From NCBI RefSeq assembly GCF_022693705.1, contig NZ_CP094288.1:946443-1010442 (forward strand): a stretch of DNA of 64,000 nt, given 5' to 3'. This document shows positions 26,769 through 34,058 of this stretch, one piece after another (within the stretch, counting starts at the first letter, position 1; each line of letters opens with the position of its first letter). The notes below the pieces were generated by a model. The model saw only the letters and a list, made by a program, of their open reading frames with translations. It ran no database searches and had not been told where the DNA came from. Made by a program: the position numbers and the translations under genes. This DNA is from Infirmifilum sp. NZ. GTDB lineage: Archaea > Thermoproteota > Thermoprotei > Thermofilales > Thermofilaceae.

Positions 26769-27734
26769 CTACGCCTCGCTCACAAGGTATTTTTTGACCT
26801 CCCGCGCTATAGCTCTCGCCAGTGGGACCGGCACAGCTTCCCCTACCTGGTTGAACTGGAGGTCTCTTCCACCGAGAAAAACATGGTAGTCCGGGAAACC
26901 CATCAGGCGCGCTTGCTCTCTGACCGTGAGAAGCCTGTCCTCGAACGGGTGTACAAAGCGCGAAGACCCCATGACAGTCGGGGCGACGCGGTACGGGTGA
27001 AGCCTAATTATGTTATGGAGCACTCTCCCCTTGTAGCCCCTGTACCTCACGAGGGGTTCGCCCCATTTAAGCTTTGAGATTCGCTTAAGCCTACGCGGGC
27101 CCAGTGGTACCGGCTCGTGGTTCGGTATCCCGTGGTAGACGTCGGGCGGCGGTAAATCTTTAATCGCCTCGAAGACGACGACCTTTCTCCCCTTAGGGGG
27201 GTTGATCGGTATGTTGGAGATGAAAATGCGAGTTCGGTGGGAGGGCGTGCCGTAGTCCTCAGCCCTCAGAATGTTGAAGTAGATTTTGCTGAAGCCCACA
27301 GCGGCGAACTCCCTCCTAAGGAGTACGTCTAAACCGTCGTCCACGATCCCTGGGACATTCTCCATAACGAAAACCTTCGGCTCGAGGTCACCGACTATTC
27401 TTATGAAATGCAGAACGAGGGAGCCGAGCGGGTCATCGTAGAGCCTCTCGTAAGGATCCTCTCTCCGCCGTGGATTAGCGCGTGTGAAGCCCTCGCACGG
27501 TGGACCACCTATCACGACGTCGGGTCTGCCTCCCAGGAGCTTCAAAATCTCGGAGGAGTGGACTTCGCGGATATCCGAGGCCAAAACTTTGGCTTCTGGG
27601 AAGTTAGCCGCGTATGTCTCGGCTATAACAGGCATGTTCTCCACTCCCAACTCTATCCTGAAGCCCTCTTCCTTGAATCCCCTCGAGAAGCCCCCAGCAC
27701 CCGCGAAGAGGTCCAGCAGCCTGAACATACCCAT
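26769..27734 (-). CDS. DNA cytosine-C5 methyltransferase (orphan)
   Basis: Methylates cytosine at C5 within a short target. The 321-aa enzyme has motif I LFAGAGGFSRGF (about 9-20), motif IV with the catalytic cysteine in GGPPCEGF (about residue 79), motif VI MENVPG, motif VIII SHRTRIF, a short target-recognition region, motif IX with RLMGFPD and motif X QVGEAVPVPLARA. All catalytic motifs are present; motif IV reads PCEG rather than the usual PCQ. No restriction endonuclease gene lies beside it. The start at 27734 fits a TATA box at 27752-27763 for a leaderless transcript, just downstream of the RNase P RNA. Confidence 0.93.
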   Translation of the reverse strand: MGMFRLLDLFAGAGGFSRGFKEEGFRIELGVENMPVIAETYAANFPEAKVLASDIREVHSSEILKLLGGRPDVVIGGPPCEGFTRANPRRREDPYERLYDDPLGSLVLHFIRIVGDLEPKVFVMENVPGIVDDGLDVLLRREFAAVGFSKIYFNILRAEDYGTPSHRTRIFISNIPINPPKGRKVVVFEAIKDLPPPDVYHGIPNHEPVPLGPRRLKRISKLKWGEPLVRYRGYKGRVLHNIIRLHPYRVAPTVMGSSRFVHPFEDRLLTVREQARLMGFPDYHVFLGGRDLQFNQVGEAVPVPLARAIAREVKKYLVSEA

Positions 27735-27751
27735 GGTTTCAGAGCACGAGT

Positions 27752-27763
27752 AAGTTTTAAATG
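27752..27763 (-). promoter_or_regulatory. TATA box of the DNA methyltransferase gene
   Basis: The minus strand reads CATTTAAAACTT, beginning immediately after the RNase P RNA 3' end and centred about 24 nt before the methyltransferase start. Confidence 0.55.
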
Positions 27764-28069
27764 CGGCGCGGTGGCCTACTCGTACCCCCTCTTCTGTTTA
27801 GGCGGGATCTGTCTAGGGGTCCACCCGGCCCTCACCGTGGCCTTTCATGGGGCCTGTTTGACCCTGCCCCGCGGGGAGGGCATCCCACGCCTGCCTAGGC
27901 CGTCATCCCTCCCGGCGAGGAGTTCATTTCCATACGACCTAGGTGCCTTCGCCCTCCCACGGCGTTTCGCCGTGCCGCTTGCGCGGCCGCGAGCCACGGA
28001 GGGGAGGGGGTTCCACAGCCGGCCCGTCGCCGAGGCCGGCCGGCGCCCGCCCGGTAGGCCACCGCGCCG
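27764..28069 (-). ncRNA. rnpB: RNase P RNA
   Basis: Catalytic RNA of RNase P, which matures tRNA 5' ends. On the minus strand the 306-nt RNA starts CGGCGCGGTGGCCTAC and ends with its perfect complement, a 16-bp P1 helix. Just inside, TGTGGAACCCCCTC near the 5' side pairs through CCCCCTC with GAGGGGG near the 3' side (helix P4), and the 3' strand is preceded by the universal ACAGAA. A GC-rich P3 hairpin (GCCGGCC with GGGCCGGC), a GAAA-capped hairpin and a specificity domain are visible. Protein partners Rnp1 and Rnp4 are encoded at 35598 and 53575. It is longer than the minimal type-T RNAs of some Thermoproteales. Confidence 0.87.
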
Positions 28070-28090
28070 ATTAATAACTGTATAAACACC

Positions 28091-28101
28091 GGTTTAAACT
28101 T
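28091..28101 (-). promoter_or_regulatory. TATA box of the RNase P RNA gene
   Basis: The minus strand reads AAGTTTAAACC, centred 27 nt upstream of the predicted RNA 5' end at 28069. Confidence 0.6.
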
Positions 28102-28159
28102 TACATCCCAAACACCTGCCTAAAACGGCTTTTCGATTGAAAATGGTAGGGGATGCCGC

Positions 28160-28487
28160 GAGGGGCCCGGCGGCATCCCCCCGAGGTGGCCTGCGCCCCC
28201 TGCGCCGGTCCTCCGCACCTACCTCTCACCCCGAGCACCCGCGAACACACCCCGCCGGCCTTAGGGCCGCTCCCTCCCGGGCCTAACCCGCTTCGGCCTT
28301 CCCGTGCTTCACCCCTCCTACGAGGGGATTAGCACGGAGCGGGGTGTCCCGCGGACCCGGAGCGCACCCGTAGGTGCGCGGCCCGGGCGCGAGGGGCTTT
28401 CAGGCGCCCTCGGAGGTTAACGCCCCCCGCCGTGAGCCCGTTTGCGGTCACAGGGGAGGGCTAGCCCCCCGGGGCTCCCGCCGGGCC
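28160..28487 (-). ncRNA. ffs: Signal recognition particle 7S RNA
   Basis: RNA scaffold of the archaeal SRP. On the minus strand the 5' end GGCCCGGCGG pairs with CCGCCGGGCC at the 3' end (helix 1). Helix 6 is visible as CCCCTC-GTAG-GAGGGG inside a longer stem (CCGTGC/GCACGG), with the GNAR loop bound by SRP19. Helix 8 carries the conserved GGCCCGGGAGGGAGCGGCC core bound by SRP54, whose gene is at 62343. Length of about 328 nt and extreme GC content fit hyperthermophilic archaeal 7S RNA. The exact ends are set from helix 1 and may be off by a few bases. Confidence 0.88.
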
Positions 28488-28507
28488 AGTTATACAGTAG
28501 AGAAGGG

Positions 28508-28520
28508 GACTATTAAGAGT
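28508..28520 (-). promoter_or_regulatory. TATA-like box of the SRP RNA gene
   Basis: The minus strand reads AACTCTTAATAGT, centred about 27 nt upstream of the predicted 7S RNA 5' end at 28487. Confidence 0.5.
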
Positions 28521-28700
28521 TTGCTCAACCCTCTTCACTCCTGCGCTTTTCACAATGTAGGAGTGCGCTTTGGCTAGTACTTTGTGGATAAATTAAGCAA
28601 TTAAGCATCGTTTCACTCAGCTATGTGCAGAGCAACAAGAGCCTTAAATTTAGGATGGAGTACACAGACTCGGTGATCGCGAACGCCTATTATAATACCC

Positions 28701-29165
28701 GTGCTCCATAACACCTCGAGCTCTCAGCGCCTTGCTGAGGTTGCGCGGACAGTCTACGGGCTAGGTTTCAACTACTTCGTCGTGACGAAGGCCGTGGGCG
28801 CTGCGGCTCAGGTGGGAGTTCCGGAGGCCCAAAAAGTAGCGTACAAACTCGGACGAAGCTTCATGGTTTTAGCGGATCTGGCTGAAGCCATCGAACTCTT
28901 AGAACCCAGAAAAGTGCTCCTCGTGATGCCTTCTAAGTACGGGGGCAGTAACTTAGAAGATGTTCTTGCTCAGGTCTTAAAGGAGACTGGGGAGAGCGAT
29001 AAAGTGCTGCTAGTCTTCGGGGGCAGTGAGCCGGGACTCTCTCTCCGCGAGCTAAAGATGGGCGAGAACGTGAGCCCTAAGGATGTAGAGGAAGACGTCG
29101 GGACAACAGCGCTCGTCGCTATAACACTCTACAAGGTGAAACTGCTATTTCGCGGGCAAGCGTAG
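28701..29165 (+). CDS. DUF2122 / COG4080-type protein (annotated RecB-like or SPOUT-like)
   Basis: A 154-aa product with a conserved N-terminus ([20 protein letters not shown]), a [13 protein letters not shown] segment and a C-terminal [19 protein letters not shown] region. This pattern belongs to the archaeal DUF2122 group, labelled 'RecB-family nuclease' in databases but with a sequence layout closer to SPOUT RNA methylases. Function is unproven. GTG start at 28701; a CTTAAATTTAGG box about 50-60 nt upstream could be its promoter. The 3' end overlaps the convergent L37e gene by 21 nt. Confidence 0.7.
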   Translation: MLHNTSSSQRLAEVARTVYGLGFNYFVVTKAVGAAAQVGVPEAQKVAYKLGRSFMVLADLAEAIELLEPRKVLLVMPSKYGGSNLEDVLAQVLKETGESDKVLLVFGGSEPGLSLRELKMGENVSPKDVEEDVGTTALVAITLYKVKLLFRGQA

Positions 29166-29342
29166 CCTCGTAATCGGTTTTTTGTTCTTCCAGCTGTAGT
29201 TTCGGATTCTCTTCGATCGGCCGAACCCACAGTGTGCACAGTAACCTTTAGCTACGTTAAAGCTGTGGTGTCCGCACCTCCGACATCTGATGTGTGTCTT
29301 TCCGCGCCCCTTCTTACCAAACGATGTAGTTCCTTTGACCAC
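29145..29342 (-). CDS. rpl37e: Ribosomal protein eL37 (L37e)
   Basis: A 65-aa zinc-binding large-subunit protein. Cys20/Cys23 and Cys35/Cys38 form the zinc ribbon inside the typical [13 protein letters not shown] and [11 protein letters not shown] segments. It follows the Lsm gene by 12 nt in the widely conserved lsm-rpl37e pair. Confidence 0.97.
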   Translation of the reverse strand: MVKGTTSFGKKGRGKTHIRCRRCGHHSFNVAKGYCAHCGFGRSKRIRNYSWKNKKPITRLRLPAK

Positions 29343-29354
29343 TAGAGCTCACCT

Positions 29355-29576
29355 CTACGCAGGCGCAGGGCTAATGAGAACTACATTATCGCCTCTTACA
29401 ACGATTATGCCGTACTGCCTCGTCCTGTTGCTTCTAATCTCTTCAGCGTTTTCCAAAACTAGGTTGAGGTGATGGTCGTAGCCCTTGAGAATACCCCTTA
29501 TCTCGCGTCCGCCTTTAAGCTTCACGAGTACGCTTTTTCCAACGCTCTCTGCTAGCAGATCAACCGCTCCCTCCAT
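29355..29576 (-). CDS. Sm-like archaeal protein (Lsm/SmAP)
   Basis: A 73-aa single-domain Sm-fold protein that forms heptameric rings and binds U-rich RNA. The Sm1 motif ([20 protein letters not shown], then NLVLENAEE) and Sm2 motif ([12 protein letters not shown]) are both complete. It is co-transcribed with rpl37e, which lies 12 nt downstream. Confidence 0.96.
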   Translation of the reverse strand: MEGAVDLLAESVGKSVLVKLKGGREIRGILKGYDHHLNLVLENAEEIRSNRTRQYGIIVVRGDNVVLISPAPA

Positions 29577-29697
29577 ACTTCATGCCTGCATTTCTCTGCT
29601 CATCAGGCTTTAAAACCTTTTTGCGTTCACCTTACCCTACTTTCCTAGAGCGGATAAACTCAGGATCTTCGGAGCTACATAAGGATGTTACGTGGAG

Positions 29698-29795
29698 CGC
29701 CGGGGCCGGGATTCGAACCCGGGCACCCCAGAGGGGCAGTGGATTTCACGCCGAGATCTCGAGTCCACCGCCTTGGTCCGCTCGGCCACCCCGGC
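29698..29795 (-). tRNA. tRNA-Ser(CGA) with a 13-nt intron
   Basis: Acceptor GCCGGGG pairs with CCCCGGC. It has a long variable arm (CCCCTCTGGGG) and a T loop of TTCGAAT. The anticodon stem GTGGA/TCCAC encloses 20 nt instead of 7, giving anticodon CGA with an intron of about 13 nt after position 37. Its 5' flank and 5' half are nearly identical to those of tRNA-Ser(GGA) at 32073, in inverted orientation. No encoded CCA. Confidence 0.92.
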
Positions 29796-29819
29796 TTCTG
29801 GTTTGAAAAAGCGGTGACA

Positions 29820-29829
29820 AGATATAAAG
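29820..29829 (-). promoter_or_regulatory. TATA box of tRNA-Ser(CGA)
   Basis: The minus strand reads CTTTATATCTT, about 29 nt upstream of the tRNA 5' end. The same promoter sequence precedes tRNA-Ser(GGA). Confidence 0.6.
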
Positions 29830-29853
29830 ACATCGCCTGACTCTCAACCAGAG

Positions 29854-29865
29854 GTTCCGGTGGAT
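29854..29865 (+). other. Possible mini-ORB origin element upstream of orc1/cdc6
   Basis: GTTCCGGTGGAT resembles the Orc1-binding mini-ORB core (TTCCANTGGAAA) with one change in its central part. It lies about 100 nt before the orc1/cdc6 start in an AT-rich stretch (29880-29945), where archaeal origins often occur. Only one copy is evident, so the call is tentative. Confidence 0.3.
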
Positions 29866-29968
29866 GGTTTTCTATTACCATCGTATTCCAACTGTATCGA
29901 TTTTAAACGTTTGCCGGAAAATGTGCATTTTGCAAATTAGTAGTGGATAGAGCAGAGTTGGGTGGATT

Positions 29969-31159
29969 ATGTCTATCGAGGAGATCTTCCATCAGTACCT
30001 GGAGTCGAGGATATTCAAAGATAGAGAGAAGCTGCTCCCGGACTACGTTCCCGAAGAGCTGCCGCACAGGGATGATCAGATAGTAACTTTAGCCAAAATT
30101 CTGGCTCCGGCACTCACCGGCTCGCGTCCCTCAAACATCTTTATCTACGGGCTTACAGGTACGGGGAAGACCGCAGTTACTAAGTATGTTCTCAGGAAGA
30201 TAAAGGAAAAAGCCCAAAACAAGGTAGACTTCGTCTACATAAACTGTCGCCAGAATAACACGAGCTACCGCGTCTTAGCCGAGCTAGCGAAGCACTTGGG
30301 AGTAAAAGTTCCCTTTACGGGTCTTGCACTCGGAGAAGTCATGAAGAGACTGGTGCAGGGGCTCGAACGCCGCCGTGGCATATACGTGGTTGTCCTGGAC
30401 GAGGTTGATAACCTTGTAAAAAGGAACGGCGATGATGTACTCTACTTCTTGACCCGTATAAACGAGGAGCTCGTAAACTCTAAGGTAAGCGTCATAGGCA
30501 TAACGAACGACTTAAAGTTCACCGAGTTTCTCGACGCGCGCGTCAAAAGTAGCCTCGGCGAGGAGGAGCTTGTATTTCCACCCTACAACGCAGTGCAGCT
30601 CGAGGACATCTTGCGGCGCAGAGCTCGAGAGGCTCTGAAGGACGGTGTTGTCGACGATGAAATACTAAAGAAGGTAGCTGCTATAGCAGCAAGACAGAAT
30701 GGGGACTGTAGGTTGGCTTTGGACATCCTCCTGAAAGCCGCCGATATAGCTGAGAGGGAGGGCGCGGACAAGATCACGGAGGTTCATGTAGACAAGGCGA
30801 GAAACGAGATCGAGAAGAACCTAGCAGTAGATATCATAAAAACGATGCCTCTTCACGTAAAGCTCGTGCTTGCAGCGATTTACCTCCTCTCAAAAGACGG
30901 CGGGACAAAGCTCATAACGACTGGTCTCGTGTATGATAAGTACAAGGAGCTTGTATCAAAAATCGGCATGGAACCTGTTACGTCGCGAAGGATAAGCGAC
31001 GTCATCAACGAGCTTGACGTCGTGGGAATCATCAACGCCAGGGTAATCAGTCTGGGTCGCTATGGCAGGACAAAGGTAGTATCAATCGGCGTCCCGATGA
31101 AGAACGTGGAGGAGGGGCTGGCGTCGGATCCCATACTGAAAACCCTCCTGTCGATCTAG
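29969..31159 (+). CDS. orc1/cdc6: Replication initiator Orc1/Cdc6
   Basis: AAA+ ATPase that binds origins and loads MCM. The 396-aa protein has Walker A GLTGTGKT at residues 61-68, Walker B VVLDEVDN near 141, the sensor-2 region and a C-terminal winged helix that starts around residue 290. A GGGTGG element precedes the ATG by a few bases. The gene sits between two inverted tRNA-Ser genes, and its 3' end overlaps the convergent GPN GTPase gene by 4 nt. Other Orc paralogues may exist outside the window. Confidence 0.95.
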   Translation: MSIEEIFHQYLESRIFKDREKLLPDYVPEELPHRDDQIVTLAKILAPALTGSRPSNIFIYGLTGTGKTAVTKYVLRKIKEKAQNKVDFVYINCRQNNTSYRVLAELAKHLGVKVPFTGLALGEVMKRLVQGLERRRGIYVVVLDEVDNLVKRNGDDVLYFLTRINEELVNSKVSVIGITNDLKFTEFLDARVKSSLGEEELVFPPYNAVQLEDILRRRAREALKDGVVDDEILKKVAAIAARQNGDCRLALDILLKAADIAEREGADKITEVHVDKARNEIEKNLAVDIIKTMPLHVKLVLAAIYLLSKDGGTKLITTGLVYDKYKELVSKIGMEPVTSRRISDVINELDVVGIINARVISLGRYGRTKVVSIGVPMKNVEEGLASDPILKTLLSI

Positions 31160-31908
31160 GTCAGGTCACCGCACGCGCAGAAGATTTCGTGAAGCATGTC
31201 GTAAAGCTCTTCCAGTCCAACGCCAGTGGTTGCTGAGAGGAGAGGTATTCTCGTGGCGAGCTTGTAGTCATCAAGCAGTTCCAGTATTCTCTCGGATATT
31301 TCGCCGATTATTCCTTCACCCGTTTCTCTGACTTTCAATCGTAGGTACTCGTTGTCCTTAAATAACCTAAAGTCCCCTTCAACGAGGTCAGCCTTGTTGA
31401 TAACCGGGATAACGTCCACGCCCAACCTCAGGCTCGCGATGAGTGAGAGAAGCTTGAGAGAGGTGACGTCTTGAGCTTTCCTCGTGAGTGTGGGATCCAA
31501 TATGACAACTCCTATGATGTAACCCACCTGCTTGAATTCTCTGATAAACCTCGGTCCAAACTCCCTGAAAAGGAAGAGCTCCATTTGCCCTGGCGTGTCG
31601 ACAAGTATGTACGGAGCTGGGAGCTTTGAGGTTCTTTCAGCAATTTCGCGGAGATAGCTACAGGCTATCTCAATGCTCTTTATCAGTGCACCGTTGGGTC
31701 CGAGACCATACTCCCTCATTACCTTCTCCGTGGTCACGTACTGTCGTATGTCTATGTCAGGCTTATAGGGAAGGGACTCTGCTCCTGGATCTAGGTTGAT
31801 GTACGCTGTAGGCGTGAGCATCTTGCTCCAGAGCCAACGTCCAAGCGAGGCCGTCAGTGTCGTCTTTCCGCTACCCGCCGGACCTATGAAAAGAACAATG
31901 TTTTTCAT
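31156..31908 (-). CDS. GPN-loop GTPase
   Basis: Archaeal member of the GPN/XAB1 GTPase family; eukaryotic relatives are needed for RNA polymerase assembly. From the ATG at 31908 the product is 250 aa, beginning MKNIVLFIGPAGSGKTTL with the P-loop, followed by the GPN tripeptide in YGLGPNGAL near residue 71 and a DTPGQMELF switch segment. A GGGGGAGG stretch right before this ATG supports it; a GTG 18 nt further upstream is an alternative. The 3' end overlaps orc1/cdc6 by 4 nt. Confidence 0.93.
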   Translation of the reverse strand: MKNIVLFIGPAGSGKTTLTASLGRWLWSKMLTPTAYINLDPGAESLPYKPDIDIRQYVTTEKVMREYGLGPNGALIKSIEIACSYLREIAERTSKLPAPYILVDTPGQMELFLFREFGPRFIREFKQVGYIIGVVILDPTLTRKAQDVTSLKLLSLIASLRLGVDVIPVINKADLVEGDFRLFKDNEYLRLKVRETGEGIIGEISERILELLDDYKLATRIPLLSATTGVGLEELYDMLHEIFCACGDLT

Positions 31909-32040
31909 AGCCTCCCCCTTCGCCACAGAGCCTCTTCAGATAAAAAAATGCTTGGGGTTACCGACCATATTGCACTCCGCGGAAGTAATGGCTAACCACT
32001 AAAATCTTGTCAGAAGTTAAACGCATCTCTCGGCGATGTC

Positions 32041-32048
32041 TTTATATC
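32041..32048 (+). promoter_or_regulatory. TATA box of tRNA-Ser(GGA)
   Basis: TTTATATC lies 28 nt before the tRNA 5' end, within a promoter region (32032-32072) that is almost identical to that of tRNA-Ser(CGA). Confidence 0.6.
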
Positions 32049-32072
32049 TGTCACCGCTTTTTCAAACCAGAA

Positions 32073-32166
32073 GCCGGGGTGGCCGAGCGGACCAAGGCGA
32101 TGGCCTGGAGTCCTCAGAAAGCCATTACCCCTCTGGGGTGCCCGGGTTCGAATCCCGGCCCCGGCG
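32073..32166 (+). tRNA. tRNA-Ser(GGA) with a very short intron (about 9 nt)
   Basis: Acceptor GCCGGGG pairs with CCCCGGC, with a long variable arm and a T loop of TTCGAAT. The anticodon stem ATGGC/GCCAT encloses 16 nt, giving anticodon GGA plus roughly 9 extra nt after position 37. The discriminator G is followed by an encoded CCA. Body and 5' flank are shared with tRNA-Ser(CGA) at 29698 in inverted orientation. Confidence 0.9.
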
Positions 32167-32270
32167 CCACTTTGAAAAACTCCTAGTTAGCCTAGCTTAA
32201 ACTTACGCTTTCTCACCTGCCGAAGACCGACGGAAGATTTATCAACTCTCGGCATTTCAAGAAAAGCGAA

Positions 32271-32383
32271 GCCCCGGTCGTCTAGCCCGGTCAACCTGCG
32301 CGAGGGCCGAAAGGATATCGGCCTTTCGAGGCACAATACCCGGAGAAAGCCGAGGATCCCGGGTTCAAATCCCGGCCGGGGCA
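32271..32383 (+). tRNA. tRNA-Glu(TTC) with two introns
   Basis: Acceptor GCCCCGG pairs with CCGGGGC, and the T arm is CCGGG-TTCAAAT-CCCGG. The anticodon arm TCGGC/GCCGA with loop CTTTCGA (anticodon TTC) is interrupted by about 19 nt after position 37. A second insert of about 18 nt (around CCTGCGCGAGGGCCGAAA) interrupts the D loop between GGTCAA and GGAT. Removing both gives exactly 76 nt with all arms intact. Exact splice points are ambiguous by one or two bases. Confidence 0.88.
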
Positions 32384-32473
32384 CTTTCTCACAATTAAAC
32401 TGGCGATGGACACAATAGGTAATTCGCGGAAACTCCCTGTTGCAAGGTAAGGGAGATGCGCCTTTGGGGAAAG

Positions 32474-33622
32474 CTAAGTCTTGAATTCCCAGTTCCACAT
32501 CTCGCTGGCGAGTTTGCCATCATACATGAATTTAGATACCTTCCTCTCAGCGTCAGCCACCCGTTTGCTGTGCAGTGAAAGAAAGTTGTTTATCCTCTTT
32601 ACCAGCTCGGCCTTACACTCACCGCACAGAAGCTTGCCGGTTTTGCACGCCCAGTACCTTTCTTCTAGCTTCTTATCATCCTCTTCAAAGAGTAGAGTGT
32701 ACCAGTGAAAAACCGTGCAGACCTCGGGCGCGCCACCGAGCTTCCGTTGCTCCTCTACGGTGGCGCGCCCGCCGGTGAAAGCATTCATGATCTTCCTCTT
32801 TACAGCTTCTGGAGAGTCATTCAGCATTATAGCGGTTTCCGGTTCAGACGCGGACATCTTGCTCTCGGGTCCCGTGAGCCCCCACGCGAGCTTAGCCAGG
32901 ATCTCGGAGGTTTTAAACCTATTTAACCGCGGCGCGATGTCGCGCTGGAGCCTGAAGTAGGGGTCCTGGTCGATGCCACAGGGTATCAGGGGGCGCTTCT
33001 TCTCAAAGAGCGTTGGTACTATTTGAAGAGCTGGGTAGAAAATCAGCCCTATGCTTGTCTCTCCGTCGAAGCCGAAGACCGCACGAGCCGTTGAAAAGTT
33101 TATGTGGCGTGCCACCAGGACTGCAGGCTTATACATTCTGCCTATGTACTCGGAGTCTCTGAATATGAAGGTCTTGTTCTCGTCGAAGCCTAGAGCTGCG
33201 ATGTTCAGGATGTCCTGCTTCACGTAAGGCTCCACCTCCTCTAGCGATTCCACTTTCTTGGCGAGGAACTTCTCCTCGTCGGGTATCTCGATATATACGT
33301 TCACGTTGAACTTCTCCTGAAGCCATCTCGTCATGATAAAGGGGACGATGTGCGCTATGTGCATAGGTGCCTTACTCGGAGCTCGGCCAGTGTAGAGGAA
33401 GAACCCCCTCCCGCTCAAGTAATCCTCGAGTACTAGTCCGAGGTCGCGGTGCGCGAAGAAGAACCTTCTGCGAAGCAGAGGGTGAAGATCCCCGGTGATC
33501 TTTCTTATCTGCTCTAGGAGAGGCTCGCTTATCTTCTCAACACCGAACTCCTCCACAAGCTTATCGTAATCTATCTTACCTTTAGCCTCCCATGGGGTAA
33601 CGCTGTAGTCCCCGTATGACAT
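32474..33622 (-). CDS. trpS: Tryptophanyl-tRNA synthetase
   Basis: Archaeal/eukaryotic-type class I TrpRS. From the ATG at 33622 the product is 382 aa, begins MSYGDYSVTPWEAKGKIDYD (the family N-terminus), and carries the HIGH-equivalent TGRAPSKAPMHIAH, GIDQDPYFRLQRD and the KMSAS loop. The start was chosen over in-frame codons up to 120 nt upstream because a TATA box (33643-33653) is centred 26 nt before it and conservation begins there. Confidence 0.95.
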   Translation of the reverse strand: MSYGDYSVTPWEAKGKIDYDKLVEEFGVEKISEPLLEQIRKITGDLHPLLRRRFFFAHRDLGLVLEDYLSGRGFFLYTGRAPSKAPMHIAHIVPFIMTRWLQEKFNVNVYIEIPDEEKFLAKKVESLEEVEPYVKQDILNIAALGFDENKTFIFRDSEYIGRMYKPAVLVARHINFSTARAVFGFDGETSIGLIFYPALQIVPTLFEKKRPLIPCGIDQDPYFRLQRDIAPRLNRFKTSEILAKLAWGLTGPESKMSASEPETAIMLNDSPEAVKRKIMNAFTGGRATVEEQRKLGGAPEVCTVFHWYTLLFEEDDKKLEERYWACKTGKLLCGECKAELVKRINNFLSLHSKRVADAERKVSKFMYDGKLASEMWNWEFKT

Positions 33623-33642
33623 CTTCACGCAAATGGTATGCT

Positions 33643-33653
33643 GGATATTTATC
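33643..33653 (-). promoter_or_regulatory. TATA box of trpS
   Basis: The minus strand reads GATAAATATCC, centred 26 nt upstream of the trpS ATG; it shows that the transcript is leaderless and fixes the start. Confidence 0.6.
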
Positions 33654-33913
33654 TTCATCGACTCCAGTCGTTCATACCTAGTAGGCTTCCAGCGAGAGCA
33701 CCTCTTTTCTGCCCCACCGGCCTCCATTAAAGTCGCTGTCATCCTTTACCGGCCTCGGAGTTGCTCTACATGGGCGGCGCACCGCCAGGATCTTCGAGCA
33801 GCCGCGCCCCGGCGGGTCCCATAAGGGATCACGGCAAGCAACGCAGGGCAGGGATTTTTGCGATCCAGGGCTGACCCAAGGGATAGGGTGTGAAAACAGC
33901 TTGTTTTATAAAG

Positions 33914-34010
33914 CGGGCCGGCCGGGATTCGAACCCGGGACCTACGGGTTAAGAGCTTCGACCCGGCGTTTAAGTCCGACCGCCGCTCTACCTAGCTGAG
34001 CTACCGGCCC
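33914..34010 (-). tRNA. tRNA-Lys(CTT) with a non-canonical intron
   Basis: Acceptor GGGCCGG pairs with CCGGCCC, and the D arm is GCTC...GAGC. The anticodon loop CTCTTAA and 3' stem CCCGT are intact, but the 5' strand of the anticodon stem is interrupted. Removing about 23 nt between positions 30 and 31 restores GCGGG, which pairs with CCCGT (one G-U), and leaves a 74-nt tRNA. The intron is thus inside the anticodon stem and not after position 37. The boundary could shift by a base or two. Confidence 0.88.
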
Positions 34011-34058
34011 CCGCCGTGCCTTAAGAGTCCTTAGGGTATTAATTTTTTTCTCTTGTCT

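Noticed and set aside
33623..33913. Possible RNA gene between trpS and tRNA-Lys
   Set aside because: Only small hairpins such as GGCGG-CGCA-CCGCC at about 33773 are visible; no C/D, H/ACA or other pattern is convincing.
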